64,000 nt of DNA from Maniola hyperantus (lineage: Eukaryota; Arthropoda; Insecta; Lepidoptera; Nymphalidae): positions 744,001 to 808,000 of the forward strand of contig NC_048538.1 in NCBI RefSeq assembly GCF_902806685.2, in the 5' to 3' direction. The position numbers and the translations under genes are program-made. Positions 52,501 to 62,945 of this stretch are shown piece by piece. Position 1 is the first letter of the stretch. Every line of letters begins with the position of its first letter. The notes beneath the pieces are model-generated. The model worked only from the letters and a program-made list of their open reading frames with translations. It had not been told where the DNA came from and searched no databases.

Positions 52501-53596
52501 TAAATACTAGGTTGGTAGGTATATTTTTGGTTGCAATGTTAATGAGTATTTCATTTATCAGACTAGCTTATGCCCGTGACTTCTTTACACACACAAATCG
52601 TGGACTACACAAATTTCAACCCCCCATTTTACCCCCTTAGGGGCTGAATTTTACAAAATTCTTCCTTAGCGGATGTTTACGTCAATTCAAAATAGCTATC
52701 TGCATGCCAAATTTCAGCCTGATCTGTCCAGTAGTTTGAGCTGTGCGTTGATAGATCAGTCAGTCAGTCAGCTTTTCCTTTTATATAATACTAGCCTATG
52801 CTCGCGACTTCGACCGTTTCAAACCCCTATTTACCCCCTCAGGGGTTGAATTTTCCTTTCTAAGCGGATGTCTACGTTATAATAGTTATCTGAATGCCAA
52901 TAAATTGGAATACAAGGAGCGGGAGTGCCCAAGATGCCCGACTCTCTGCCAGCGCCCACGTGCGGGAGTGCCGCCATAACACACCTGAGGTATGTGGACT
53001 CACTATGGACTGCGTAACTTTTGAAACTGATAAGAAGTCTTTGATTCTTAGAACAGTTAGAAAGCACTAAATACTAGTTTGTGGTACCTATATTTGGTTG
53101 AAATGTTAATGGGTATTACAGATTATTCAATCGTATTAATGATAACTAGCTTATCCCCGCGATTTCTTCCACGTGGACTACACAAATTTCAAACCCCTAT
53201 TTACCCCCTTAGGGGTTGAATTTTCCTTTCTAAGCGGATGTCTACGTTATAATAGTTATCTGAATGCCAATAAATTAGAATACAAGGAGCGGGAGTGCCC
53301 AAGATGCCCGACTCTCTGCCAGCGCCCACGTGCGGGAGTGCCGCCATAACACACCTGAGGTATGTGGACTCACTATGGACTGCGTAACTTTTGAAACTGA
53401 TAAGAAGTCTTTGATTCTTAGAACAGTTAGAAAGCACTAAATACTAGTTTGTGGTACCTATATTTGGTTGAAATGTTAATGGGAATTACAGATTATTCAA
53501 TCGTATTAATGATAACTAGCTTATCCCCGCGACTTCTTCCACGTGGACTACACAAATTTCAAACCCCTATTTACCCCCTTAGGGGTTGAATTTTCC
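52497..53596. repeat. 370-bp tandem duplication with a diverged third copy
   Basis: Two nearly identical 370-bp units (about 52825-53194 and 53195-53564) plus a partial third (to 53596), each made of a fam-D start (CCACGTGGACTACACAAATT, TTTACCCCCT.AGGGGTTGAA) fused to a unique block (GGAGCGGGAGTGCCCAAGAT). 52497-52650 holds an older copy of the junction (CACTAAATACTAG then CTAGCTTATGCCCG). The two 78-codon minus-strand frames differ by one residue and are by-products. Confidence 0.85.
52567..52793 (+). repeat. fam-D copy
   Basis: TGCCCGTGACTTCTTTACAC, GTGGACTACACAAATTTCAA, GCCAAATTTCAGCCTGATC and GATCAGTCAGTCAGTCAGC. Confidence 0.8.
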
Positions 53597-54125
53597 AAAA
53601 ACCTTTTTGGAATCTGCATTACATTTATCACGTTATCTACACTTAAAGAAATCCGAATCTTCTTTCATTATTGTTGCTATATCAATTTTTAATGTTTTAA
53701 TCGATTTCCATAAAGAAGGAGATTCCATTTTGATTTCAATTGAATGCGTATTTTTTGCAAACATAATTCAACTTGCCTGTAGCTGCTGGTATTAAAATAA
53801 GCTGGAGCTAGCTTGGTAGCCATTGACTTATATATTACTTCGTAAGGACAGGGCCATTGAACAAGCAAAATGGCATCAACTAATTGGTCCTAAAATGTTT
53901 ATTTAGCACCAATGCAACCTCAGTGACATCTGGATTTCAAACGGGTCGTTCATTCAGGTATCTAAGAGGTGGCGCTGATTTATTTGGTTCCAAAACCGTG
54001 ATTTTTTTGTCATTTAGTTGGTAGCAGACAAAACATAAGTGATTTCTAACGTACAGATCAGACGACCAGATTACATTATGTTATTTAATATACATTGACA
54101 AGCCAATAAATTTATTGAAAAACCA
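53597..54125. other. unique stretch
   Basis: The 69-codon frame at 53586 has no recognisable domain. No repeat seen. Confidence 0.35.
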
Positions 54126-54127
54126 AA

Positions 54128-54490
54128 CTAGTTTCTACGTAAAGATACGGTGAGGCAGTAAAAATTCCGAATGTTTTGGACTCGGTGTAACGCATCGAAT
54201 AAATCGTCGAATGTGTCAATTAACTCAACTTTAATGTTGTATTTATGTAAATTGTCGCCTGACGGACCTCGGACGTAGACAAAAAGCATAGAGGTACGGG
54301 ACCCCTCCGTCTCGTGGGGGAGAAGATATGCGCGACGATCCTCGCTGCCATAGTGTAGGACCGCTGGGTCCAAAAAATATAGATGTTGTATTTGGGAACT
54401 CAGACGCAGCGAACGACAAAGCACAAAACGCGTGTTTCTATTTTCTAACACACTTATTAAATCGAGGATTTTAAACAATTGATGAATGCC
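54128..54490 (-). other. unrecognised 120-codon open frame without ATG start
   Basis: Between a stop at 54491 and one at 54128 the minus frame stays open. The first ATG-encoded Met is about two-thirds of the way along, so it is not a stand-alone gene. Composition is protein-like (SEDRRAYLLPHETEGSRTSM, VELIDTFDDLFDALHRVQNI) and more complex than the AT-rich by-product frames nearby. It could be an exon, though no clear acceptor precedes it, or a transposon fragment, since a LINE-like tail follows on the plus strand. Confidence 0.3.
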
Positions 54491-54514
54491 TCAATGACAA
54501 AGTTGCGTGAAACC

Positions 54515-54775
54515 ACCGGCTGAGCTTACAGCTGCCCATGAGAAGGTGTACTGTATTGTTGTATACATTATTGTAACTTGTTATGATTTGAAAGGAGCAA
54601 CTGCTAAGTTTCTTGCCGGCTCTTTTTAGTAGAATCTGTATTGTCATCGCCAATAAGCTTAAAACTGCTCAATAACTCCTCTGTAGCAACAGACCATATT
54701 TTCTCAAACTAAAAACTTAACTGCATGAAATTTTAGACCTATAAGTTTTAGTTTTTATGTGAATAAATGCGTTTA
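54515..54775 (+). mobile_element. LINE 3' UTR, distant LINE-J1 relative
   Basis: GAGCTTACAGCTGCCCATGA, GGAGCAACTGCTAAGTTTCT, TGCCGGCTCTTTTTAGTAG. The CTGCTAAGTTTCTTGCCGG block matches LINE-J1 loosely. Confidence 0.5.
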
Positions 54776-55260
54776 GAAGTTCGAATAAGTATGTTTATTT
54801 GCAAAAAGAGATTGGCAAATGATAAGTTTCCAAAACTATTCTAAAAATTCGAGAATTACTCCAACTTCAAAATTTTGTCTGCTTGAAAATTATTTAAAAA
54901 GGATTTGAAATAAAGGTATGTATCTACATTCATGGCTCAAAATTTACTATTGTTCGGACAAGAGCACATGACTACTTGCAAGGAGTGTTGCTTGATGACA
55001 AAAAGTGGTAAAGAGCTAAGACTTAAGAGACGTGGCCGAGATCCGAGGCGTTTAGATAAATTGGATATTATTTAGAAATGTCAATCGTGTTCGGGAAAGG
55101 TGGGGTCGTAACTCTTAATAGATGGCTTTGAGCAGTAGGTAGGTAGAGCAGTAGGTATGCCCGGTGCGCCATTGGCCGGTGAGGGGTCTTAATATATTAT
55201 GTCAATAACGAGAACTTATTTATAATATAATATACGACTAATAGACCTCATAAGATACTT
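54776..55260. other. unique stretch left of the satellite
   Basis: No gene recognised. GTAGGTAGGTAGAGCAGTAG lies near 55136. Confidence 0.35.
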
Positions 55261-55263
55261 AAA

Positions 55264-57868
55264 GTCAGCGGGCGATAGAAAAAGCTATGTTTGGAGTTTC
55301 TCTACGTGATCAAATCAGAAATGAGGAGATAATATGGGTTTGCTTGAAGACCAAAGTCTTCGAACAGTGCGTATTGCCAGTGATGACATATGGATCCGAG
55401 ACATGGTCGCTAACTATGGGCCTCATAAGAAAGCTCAGAGTCACTCGGAGGGCGATGGAGAGAGCTATGCTTGGAGTTTCTCTACGTAATCAAATCAGAA
55501 ATGAGGAGATATGGGTTTGCTTGAAGACCAAAGTGTTCGAACAGTGCGTGTTGCCAGTGATGACATATGGATCCGAGACATGGTCGCTAACTATGGGCCT
55601 CATAAGAAAGCTAAGAGTCACTCAGAAGGCGATGGAGAGAGCTATGCTTGGAGTTTCTCTACGTGATCAAATCAGAAATGAAGAGATATGGGTTTGCTTG
55701 AAGACCAAAGTGTTCGAACAGTGCGTGTTGCCAGTGATGACATATGGATCCGAGACATGGTCGCTAACTATGGGCCTCATAAGAAAGCTAAGAGTCACTC
55801 AGAAGGCGATGGAGAGAGCTATGCTTGGAGTTTCTCTACGTGATCAAATCAGAAATGAAGAGATATGGGTTTGCTTGAAGACCAAAGTGTTCGAACAGTG
55901 CGTGTTGCCAGTGATGACATATGGATCCGAGACATGGTCGCTAACTATGGGCCTCATAAGAAAGCTAAGAGTCACTCGGAGGGCGATGGAGAGAGCTATG
56001 CTTGGAGTTTCTCTACGTGATCAAATCAGAAATGAAGAGATATGGGTTTGCTTGAAGACCAAAGTGTTCGAACAGTGCGTGTTGCCAGTGATGACATATG
56101 GATCCGAGACATGGTCGCTAACTATGGGCCTCATAAGAAAGCTAAGAGTCACTCGGAGGGCGATGGAGAGAGCTATGCTTGGAGTTTCTCTACGTAATCA
56201 AATCAGAAATGAGGAGATATGGGTTTGCTTGAAGACCAAAGTTTCGAACAGTGCGTGTTGCCAGTGATGACATATGGATCCGAGACATGGTCGCTAACTA
56301 TGGGCCTCATAAGAAAGCTAAGAGTCACTCGGAGGGCGATGGAGAGAGCTATGCTTGGAGTTTCTCTACGTAATCAAATCAGAAATGAGGAGATATGGGT
56401 TTGCTTGAAGACCAAAGTGTTCGAACAGTGCGTGTTGCCAGTGATGACATATGGATCCGAGACATGGTCGCTAACTATGGGCCTCATAAGAAAGCTAAGA
56501 GTCACTCGGAGGGCGATGGAGAGAGCTATGCTTGGAGTTTCTCTACGTAATCAAATCAGAAATGAGGAGATATGGGTTTGCTTGAAGACCAAAGTCTTCG
56601 AACAGTGCGTGTTGCCAGTGATGACATATGGATCCGAGACATGGTCGCTAACTATGGGCCTCATAAGAAAGCTAAGAGTCACTCGGAGGGCGATGGAGAG
56701 AGCTATGCTTGGAGTTTCTCTACGTAATCAAATCAGAAATGAGGAGATATGGGTTTGCTTGAAGACCAAAGTGTTCGAACAGTGCGTGTTGCCAGTGATG
56801 ACATATGGATCCGAGACATGGTCGCTAACTATGGGCCTCATAAGAAAGCTAAGAGTCACTCGGAGGGCGATGGAGAGAGCTATGCTTGGAGTTTCTCTAC
56901 GTAATCAAATCAGAAATGAGGAGATATGGGTTTGCTTGAAGACCAAAGTGTTCGAACAGTGCGTGTTGCCAGTGATGACATATGGATCCGAGACATGGTC
57001 GCTAACTATGGGCCTCCTAAGAAAGCTAAGAGTCACTCGGAGGGCGATGGAGAGAGCTATGCTTGGAGTTTCTCTACGTGATCAAATCAGAAATGAAGAG
57101 ATATGGGTATGCTTGAAGACCAAAGTGTTCGAACAGTGCGTGTTGCCAGTGATGACATATGGATCCGAGACATGGTCGCTAACTATGGGCCTCATAAGAA
57201 AGCTAAGAGTCACTCGGAGGGCGATGGAGAGAGCTATGCTTGGAGTTTCTCTACGTAATCAAATCAGAAATGAGGAGATATGGGTTTGCTTGAAGACCAA
57301 AGTGTTCGAACAGTGCGTGTTGCCAGTGATGACATATGGATCCGAGACATGGTCGCTAACTATGGGCCTCATAAGAAAGCTAAGAGTCACTCGGAGGGCG
57401 ATGGAGAGAGCTATGCTTGGAGTTTCTCTACGTAATCAAATCAGAAATGAGGAGATATGGGTTTGCTTGAAGACCAAAGTCTTCGAACAGTGCGTGTTGC
57501 CAGTGATGACATATGGATCCGAGACATGGTCGCTAACTATGGGCCTCATAAGAAAGCTAAGAGTCACTCGGAGGGCGATGGAGAGAGCTATGCTTGGAGT
57601 TTCTCTACGTGATCAAATCAGAAATGAAGAGATATGGGTTTGCTTGAAGACCAAAGTGTTCGAACAGTGCGTGTTGCCAGTGATGACATATGGATCCGAG
57701 ACATGGTCGCTAACTATGGGCCTCATAGGAAAGCTAAGAGTCACTCGGAGGGCGATGGAGAGAGCTATGTGCGGAGTTTCTCTACGTGATCAAATCAGAA
57801 ATGAGGAGACCCATTGGAGAACCAGAGTAACTGACATAGCTCAAAGGGTTGCGAAGCTGAAGTGCAGG
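55264..57868 (+). repeat. 177-bp RTE-derived tandem array, 14 units
   Basis: Units start ATATGGGTTTGCTTGAAGAC at 55332, 55509, 55686, 55863, 56040, 56217, 56393, 56570, 56747, 56924, 57101, 57278, 57455 and 57632, with a partial unit before and RTE sequence after. Each encodes 59 residues of the RTE ORF (VCLKTKVFEQCVLPVMTYGS to RNEEIW) joined head to tail. Copies are nearly identical. Unit 6 lacks one base near 56243, and the first junction has three extra bases. The right edge runs on into normal RTE sequence (TRVTDIAQRVAKLK), so the array grew inside an RTE copy. Confidence 0.95.
55287..56267 (+). pseudogene. open frame over array units 1-6
   Basis: 326 codons made of 59-residue repeats of the RTE C-terminal region. 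It ends soon after the single-base deletion in unit 6. There is no catalytic domain, no signal peptide, and no evidence of expression. It is open because 177 is a multiple of three and the source was coding. Confidence 0.6.
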
Positions 57869-57967
57869 AAAACATGCAGGAAAAGCCAGCCGACACGCAA
57901 GCAATACGCACACAAATCCACCAACACACACTATGTATCACTTGCTTTAACAGTGAAAATACCGTGA
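56219..57967 (+). pseudogene. open frame over array units 6-14 and right flank
   Basis: 582 codons: eight and a half 59-residue units, then the RTE continuation RTRVTDIAQRVAKLK, then a short unrelated basic tail. The first few codons are out of frame relative to the RTE protein until the deletion restores it. Gene predictors would probably call it. I read it as satellite DNA with an incidental frame. Confidence 0.6.
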
Positions 57968-58263
57968 AATTAGTACTTAGATGCCAATAAAAGTAAAAGT
58001 ATGGGGCACAAATTGGACATAGTACCTACTTACCTATAGTGACCTACACAATAGGAGTGTGAATATCCACTTCAAATATCTCCACATACCAGTGTCTTGC
58101 ATTGGCATGGTGCAGCATAATTAATTACCACTTCTAAACAATCGCGCACAGCTGCAACACTTTCTGGCGGTAAAATACGCGTTTATAATTCCCACTATTT
58201 ATTATTATACATCAACGTTTAAACAAGAGATCAACCCGAACGTGCGATTTATCATTTCCGAAT
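57869..58263. other. unique stretch right of the satellite
   Basis: No repeat or gene recognised. Confidence 0.35.
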
Positions 58264-58728
58264 CAAAAACCGGCCAAGTGCAAGTCAGTCTCGCGCATCG
58301 AGGTTTCCGTAGTACAGTCGTATTTTTTCGACATTTTGCACGATAATTCAAAAACTATGATTCATAAAAATAAATAAAAATCTGTTTTAGAATCCACAGG
58401 TGAAGCCCTTTCCCCACTTGATATAGTTATCGTACCCCACCCACTACCTCAACCCTAATTGATATAGTTATCTTACTTTGAAAGTTGAAAATAGCAATAA
58501 AATTCTACTAATTATTAATTCATGACCACAATTTAATTTTTTTTGTGTGATGTAACCACAAAATATCAATGTCTGCTACATGACTACCTACCTGCCAAAT
58601 TTTATGATTCTAGGTCAACGGGAAGTACCCTGTGGACGTTTCTTGACAGACACACGGTCGGACATACAGACAACAAAGTGATCCTATAAGGGTTCCGTTT
58701 TTCTTTTTGAGGTACGGAACCCTAAAAA
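58264..58728 (+). repeat. fam-F copy, full length
   Basis: AAAACCGGCCAAGTGCAAGT, TTTTGCACGATAATTC, AGAATCCACAGGTGAAGCCC with a local duplication of TTGATATAGTTATC, CTACCTGCCAAATTTTATGA and GAGGTACGGAACCCTAAAAA. Confidence 0.85.
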
Positions 58729-58981
58729 GTTGCAGCTCTCAAGCAATATTGCTGTTACATCTTTGATCAAGCAGCACCTAATCAAAGTCAGATCAAGAAT
58801 ATGTTCGTGTAAACAATTTAGGAGTTAACGCGGACAACTGTACTGTGTCTTACACCAGAATACATAGTCAAGATAGGGGCTTCTTTAGAGGACGATTCAG
58901 ACGAAATGTGTCAGACACAAAACCCAACCCACCCAAGGCTTATTCCCGTTGAGTCACACCCCCGTGTGTAACACTGTGGTC

Positions 58982-59059
58982 TGTGACACAAGGTGCCAAC
59001 AATTTCAAAATATTCCCATTGAGTAACAGTATTTGAATTTCTTGGCACCTTGTGTCACA
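58982..59059. repeat. 78-nt hairpin with 33-nt arms
   Basis: TGTGACACAAGGTGCCAACA pairs with the complement of CTTGGCACCTTGTGTCACA. Pairing continues through AATTTCAAAATA/TATTTGAATTT with a few mismatches around a loop of about 12 bases. Length and shape resemble a microRNA precursor, but a tiny foldback transposon is equally possible. Confidence 0.7.
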
Positions 59060-59224
59060 CCTACATAATATTATTATTGCGCGTGTAACACTAACAAGTA
59101 TTAACTGAATGTGCACTTTTCCGGGATGTCATTTATTTTCAAATCCAAGATGGCGGATGTAAACTTTTTACAAAATATTAGACATGGGTGTCGTTTTCAG
59201 GGTTTTCGAGAATTCTGAATTTGA

Positions 59225-59335
59225 TGTTTGGCATGTAGACATCCGCTAAGAAAGGATCATGCGAGATCAATAATTAATCTATGGAAAGGATTATGACGTA
59301 GACAAACTGTGATATTAGTATAGATAGGTATGCAT
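59225..59335 (-). repeat. fam-D scrap
   Basis: TTTGGCATGTAGACATCCGC, TAAGAAAGGATCATG and a rearranged GGATTATGACGTAGACAAAC. Confidence 0.55.
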
Positions 59336-59511
59336 TGAGGATGGCCGCCGAGGTAGTTTTGTGCGATTTTATTTACTTTTTGTTTACTAGATAGTAAAAA
59401 GTAGTTTATAGAGATTGTATGGGGACCAGTAGTGCCGCGACAGCACTGTGACAGCTGGTGGCAGCACTGCTGCGTGCAGCGTGGTTCGGAATCATACCTT
59501 AATGCAACTTA

Positions 59512-60098
59512 GCTATGAATCGGTTATTGTAATTATTATCGATTTAATTAATTGATTTCACAACCCTTATAATAACGGTCTCATTCCATTCAATGGCTAT
59601 TTCGGATGCTACTTTGATCTCGATAAATCGTAAATTCGATAATGTTTGTTGAATCGATTCCTCGCGTCCAATAAACTATTTCTTTTGTATCGATCGCGGG
59701 CCAAATGTTTCGTTCGTTTTCGCTGACAGGCGTTAATTAAATTAGAAATTAAAAAATTAAAATTGCATTTTTGAAGTGTTTTTTGTTTTTTAGGTGGCTA
59801 AATATGGATCCACTGATGCTCAGACATATACCTACTCATTCAATCGAGTTTAAATCAAAAATCGTTTATTATAATTACTGAACTTTAATTAATCGGTTTC
59901 ACAACCCTGCTAATCTCAGAACAGAACAAATACTACATATCTATACTACTAACGGTCTCATTCAATGGATTATTTCGGATGCGACTTTGATCTCGATAAA
60001 TCGTAAATTCGATAGTGTTTGTTGAATCGAATCCTCGCGTCTAAGAAACTATTTGTTTTGTATCAATCGCGGGCCAAATGTTTCGTTCGGTTTCGCTA
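59512..60098. repeat. about 220-bp direct duplication in unique DNA
   Basis: Copy 1 at 59512-59727, copy 2 at 59856-60098. Both contain TAACGGTCTCATTC, ACTTTGATCTCGATAAATCG, TAAATTCGATA.TGTTTGTTG and ATCGCGGGCCAAATGTTTCG. They share an AATTAAT-rich left part. Copy 2 has a short insertion. No transposon feature is seen. Confidence 0.8.
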
Positions 60099-60335
60099 GT
60101 TAGCTTTGTTTTGACTGAGTCAGTCGATGGGGACTACAATTCTGTCTAAACTCGGCCCATGTGTGGGCCCAATTAGATCACTGTGCGGACGGACGCCGCG
60201 ATCCCTCGGGATTTATATGGGAAGACGTCACGGGCTGCGACGTCGCTGCTGATAATGTTAGATATTAAATCCTAGTCTAGATAATATGGTGTATCTACTT
60301 AACTTTTATCAACCAATGAATAGGTACTTATAGAA
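60099..60335. other. unique stretch, GC-richer
   Basis: CTAAACTCGGCCCATGTGTG, GGACGGACGCCGCGATCCCT. Directly follows the duplicated block. Confidence 0.35.
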
Positions 60336-60336
60336 A

Positions 60337-60545
60337 GACTAGCGACTTCGTCCGCATGGACTACACAAATTTCGAACCTCTATTGTACCCCCTTAGGGGT
60401 TGAATTTTCAAAAATCCTTTCTTAGCGGATGTCTACGTCATAATAGCTATCTGCATGCCCAGCCCGATCCGTTCAGTAGTTTGAGCTGTGCGTTGATAGA
60501 TCAATCAGTCAGTTAGTCAGTCACCTTTTCGTTTTATATTTAGAA
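60337..60545 (+). repeat. fam-D copy
   Basis: ACTAGCGACTTCGTCCGCAT, GGATGTCTACGTCATAATAG, GTTGATAGATCAATCAGTCA, CGTTTTATATTTAGA. Confidence 0.85.
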
Positions 60546-60846
60546 GATCTACTTCCTGCACTTCATGAAGACGAGTGAACTTTACTTGTGGTTACGTCAG
60601 TTACGTCGTTTGCATGGGCTTTACGTAAGTGTCCATGCCGAACCAATCAGTCGCGAGCAAACGCACACATTTACTGTACCGTACCTACCCTCCGATGCGA
60701 CTTAAACACAAGCATGAGCCACTCGTCTTCGTGAAATGCAAAAAAAGACATACAGCCGAATTGAAAACCTCCTTCTTTTATTGAAGTCGGTTAAAAACTA
60801 TAGGTATCTTACTACCATACCACCTCGGTCAAAGCAGACATTTTGA

Positions 60847-61184
60847 TGACCTCCCTGGCGCAGTGGTAAGCACTGTGGTCTTGTTAGTGGGAGCCGTGAG
60901 GTCTCGGGTTTGATTCCTGGCAGATCTAAATTTCTGGTCTGATCTGGTGGGAGGCTTCGGCCGTGGCTAGTTTTTTTTTTTTTAAAGAATTTAGCCATGT
61001 TAAATGACTAATATTCCCGTTTCCTCACCAACTAAGGGTCAGGCTTATGCTAGGAGTAGGTACAATAGTGCAATTGGCGGGGTTTGAACCGTCGACCTTT
61101 CGGTTTTCTGTCCACTCCTTTACCGGTTGAGCTATTGAGGCTTTAACCCCCCTACCGGCAAATAGACGCCGTGTAGAAACCAAA
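60847..61184 (+). mobile_element. SINE-A split by SINE-B
   Basis: Head at 60847-60970 (CTCCCTGGCGCAGTGGTAAG to GGCTTCGGCCGTGGCTAG) and continuation at 61146-61184 (CCCCCCTACCGGCAAATAG, GCCGTGTAGAAACCAAAC). Most of the 3' half is missing. Confidence 0.88.
60971..61145 (-). mobile_element. SINE-B inserted in SINE-A
   Basis: Poly-T, TAGCCATGTTAAATGACTAA, TGCTAGGAGTAGGTACAATA, GGTTTGAACCGTCGACC (box B) and CCGGTTGAGCTATTGAGGC (head). SINE-B was therefore active after SINE-A in this lineage. Confidence 0.9.
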
Positions 61185-61455
61185 CATTTTACAAATATAC
61201 AAAAACAAACAAACAACAGCGTCATATTCTCAATAACGCAACGCACGCGGCATCTTTACAAGTCATTAGACAGCCCCCCGCCCCCCTGGCCCCCGGACGC
61301 CCGCTTGTAATTAACCGGGGGCCATAAATTGACCCTAACTGTCATATCATATTGATTTAGCCGCAGCGTGCCTTCAGCTGCGATGCGGGAACGAAAAATG
61401 GCGCCTCTTTAATTTACGCTACAAAATATTACTTATTTTGGTGTTTCTTGAAGAT
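61185..61455. other. unique stretch
   Basis: Contains a C-rich tract (CAGCCCCCCGCCCCCCTGGC near 61271) and GGGGGCCATAAATTG. No gene. Confidence 0.35.
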
Positions 61456-61457
61456 GA

Positions 61458-61578
61458 TAAAAGTGATTAAAACAAATATAAAAGGGGGTAAAACAAATAT
61501 TATAAAGTGATTAAAACAAATATAAAAGTGGGTAAAACAAATATTATAAAAGTGGGTAAAACAAATATAAAAGTGGGA
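61458..61578. repeat. AAAACAAATAT tandem repeat
   Basis: Alternating GTGATTAAAACAAATATAAA and GTGGGTAAAACAAATATTAT units, about five copies. Confidence 0.85.
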
Positions 61579-61618
61579 GATTAGGCTTAGAAGTAAATCA
61601 AAATCAGATCAAATAATA

Positions 61619-61993
61619 GGGTATTTGACTCCAATTTTTTTATTACTTTATTATAAACTAAGATAAAAATAATGACGTAAACTGAAAAAACTAATTAAAT
61701 CGATCAAATAACAAAAAAGTTATAAGCATTTAAATTTTTCTGTTAAGACAGAGATAGCGATATAGCATTTTGACGTCACACCTTACTAATGCCATAGTAG
61801 CTTCGTGCGGTTTCATACAAATTTTCGTTTTGCGAGAAAGGGACAGAAGACCCTCCCACTTGAAAATTAAAATGCCTGTAACTTTGTAAATCTTTGATGG
61901 ATTTTAATATTTTTTTCAGCGTACGTCATTATTTTTATCCTAGTTTATAATAAAGTAATAATATTTATCAAATTCAAAAGTAGGAAAATGCCC
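61619..61993. mobile_element. 375-bp MITE with long inverted repeats
   Basis: TTATTACTTTATTATAAACT (61638) plus AAGATAAAAATAATGACGTA pairs with TACGTCATTATTTTTATCCT plus AGTTTATAATAAAGTAATAA (61921-61960). The outer ends are GGGTATTTGACT and the complement of AAAATGCCC. No frame inside. Confidence 0.85.
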
Positions 61994-62155
61994 AATTTAT
62001 TCAAAATAGGTAATAAATTACACTTTTTTATTGTCGATTGTTGGATTTGTCAGATATAAGTAGTCGTGATAATTTTTACGCGAACTTAAAACTAAAGCTA
62101 CGAGCTAATTATATATTACAAGTATATGTATTATGTAAGTGTACAAATGTACATG

Positions 62156-62492
62156 TTTTTTTTAATTCAGATACAAGTTAGCCCTTGACTGCAATCTCAC
62201 CTGGTGGTAAGTGATGATGCAGTCTAAGATGGAAGCGGGCTAACCCGGAAGGGGTATGTTAGTTTTTATTAAACCTATGCCCTTTTGGTTTCTTAATGGC
62301 ATTGCAGCGGAACGCTAAATCGCTTGGCGGCACGGCTTTTGCCGGTAAGGTAGTAGCTAGCCACGGCTGAAGCCTCCTACCAGGCCAGACCAGAAATTTA
62401 AAAATTATGAAATTCCAAACCCCTGCCGGGAATCGAACCCGGGACCTCCCACTAATAAGACCACAGTGCTTACCACTGCACCAGGGAGGTCG
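62156..62492 (-). mobile_element. SINE-A, full length
   Basis: Tail AGATACAAGTTAGCCCTTGA, body GGCTTTTGCCGGTAAGG, head GGGAATCGAACCCGGGACCT and CTTACCACTGCACCAGGGAG. Confidence 0.92.
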
Positions 62493-62494
62493 TC

Positions 62495-62612
62495 ATGCAA
62501 AAAATCACTTCGATCCGTTGCTCCGTTGCGACGTGATTGAAGGACAAACCAACAAATCACAAAACCAATAAATCAACAAACAAACACACTTTCGCATTTA
62601 TACTATGGGTAG
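62495..62612 (+). repeat. fam-E 3' end
   Basis: TGCAAAAAATCACTTCGATC, GTTGCTCCGTTGCGACGTGA, AACAAACACACTTTCGC, ACTATGGGTAGGGATAG. Confidence 0.8.
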
Positions 62613-62616
62613 GGAT

Positions 62617-62737
62617 AGTACGCGACAGGTCGAGATGGCAATCGGGAATGGATGACGAGCACGCGTGACGTAGGTACGTTGTGCGGGGCCCCCCGCCCCA
62701 TACCCCGATTGCTATCTGGACCTGTCACGTACTTATA
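62617..62737. mobile_element. MITE-2, complete copy
   Basis: TACGCGACAGGTCGAGATGG (left) and the complement of CTATCTGGACCTGTCACGTA (right) are inverted repeats. The centre is GC-rich with GGGGCCCCCCGCCCC. Confidence 0.88.
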
Positions 62738-62772
62738 TACTCATGGTATTGGATTTTTAGCCAGAGTAGGGT

Positions 62773-62945
62773 ATAAGTCCCGCAAATTGCTAATGCGCGT
62801 GGCCACCATTTTAGTGACGTCAGCACTAGACAGAAGTTTCGAGCTGATGGTATATTTTTATTTCGGCTGACGTCAAAATGACGTCATTTCGATGTTAATG
62901 AGACATGGTTCCACTTCCAGCGTAATAGCAATTTGCGGGACTTAT
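62773..62945. mobile_element. 173-bp MITE with TGACGTCA sites
   Basis: ATAAGTCCCGCAAATTGCTA at the left faces TAGCAATTTGCGGGACTTAT at the right: 20 of 20 bases complementary. Inside are three perfect TGACGTCA palindromes at 62815, 62868 and 62879, and a fourth lies just outside at 62978. Confidence 0.85.

Noticed and set aside
52831..53437. Two paralogous 78-codon minus-strand genes
   Set aside because: By-products of the 370-bp tandem duplication. They run through fam-D sequence.
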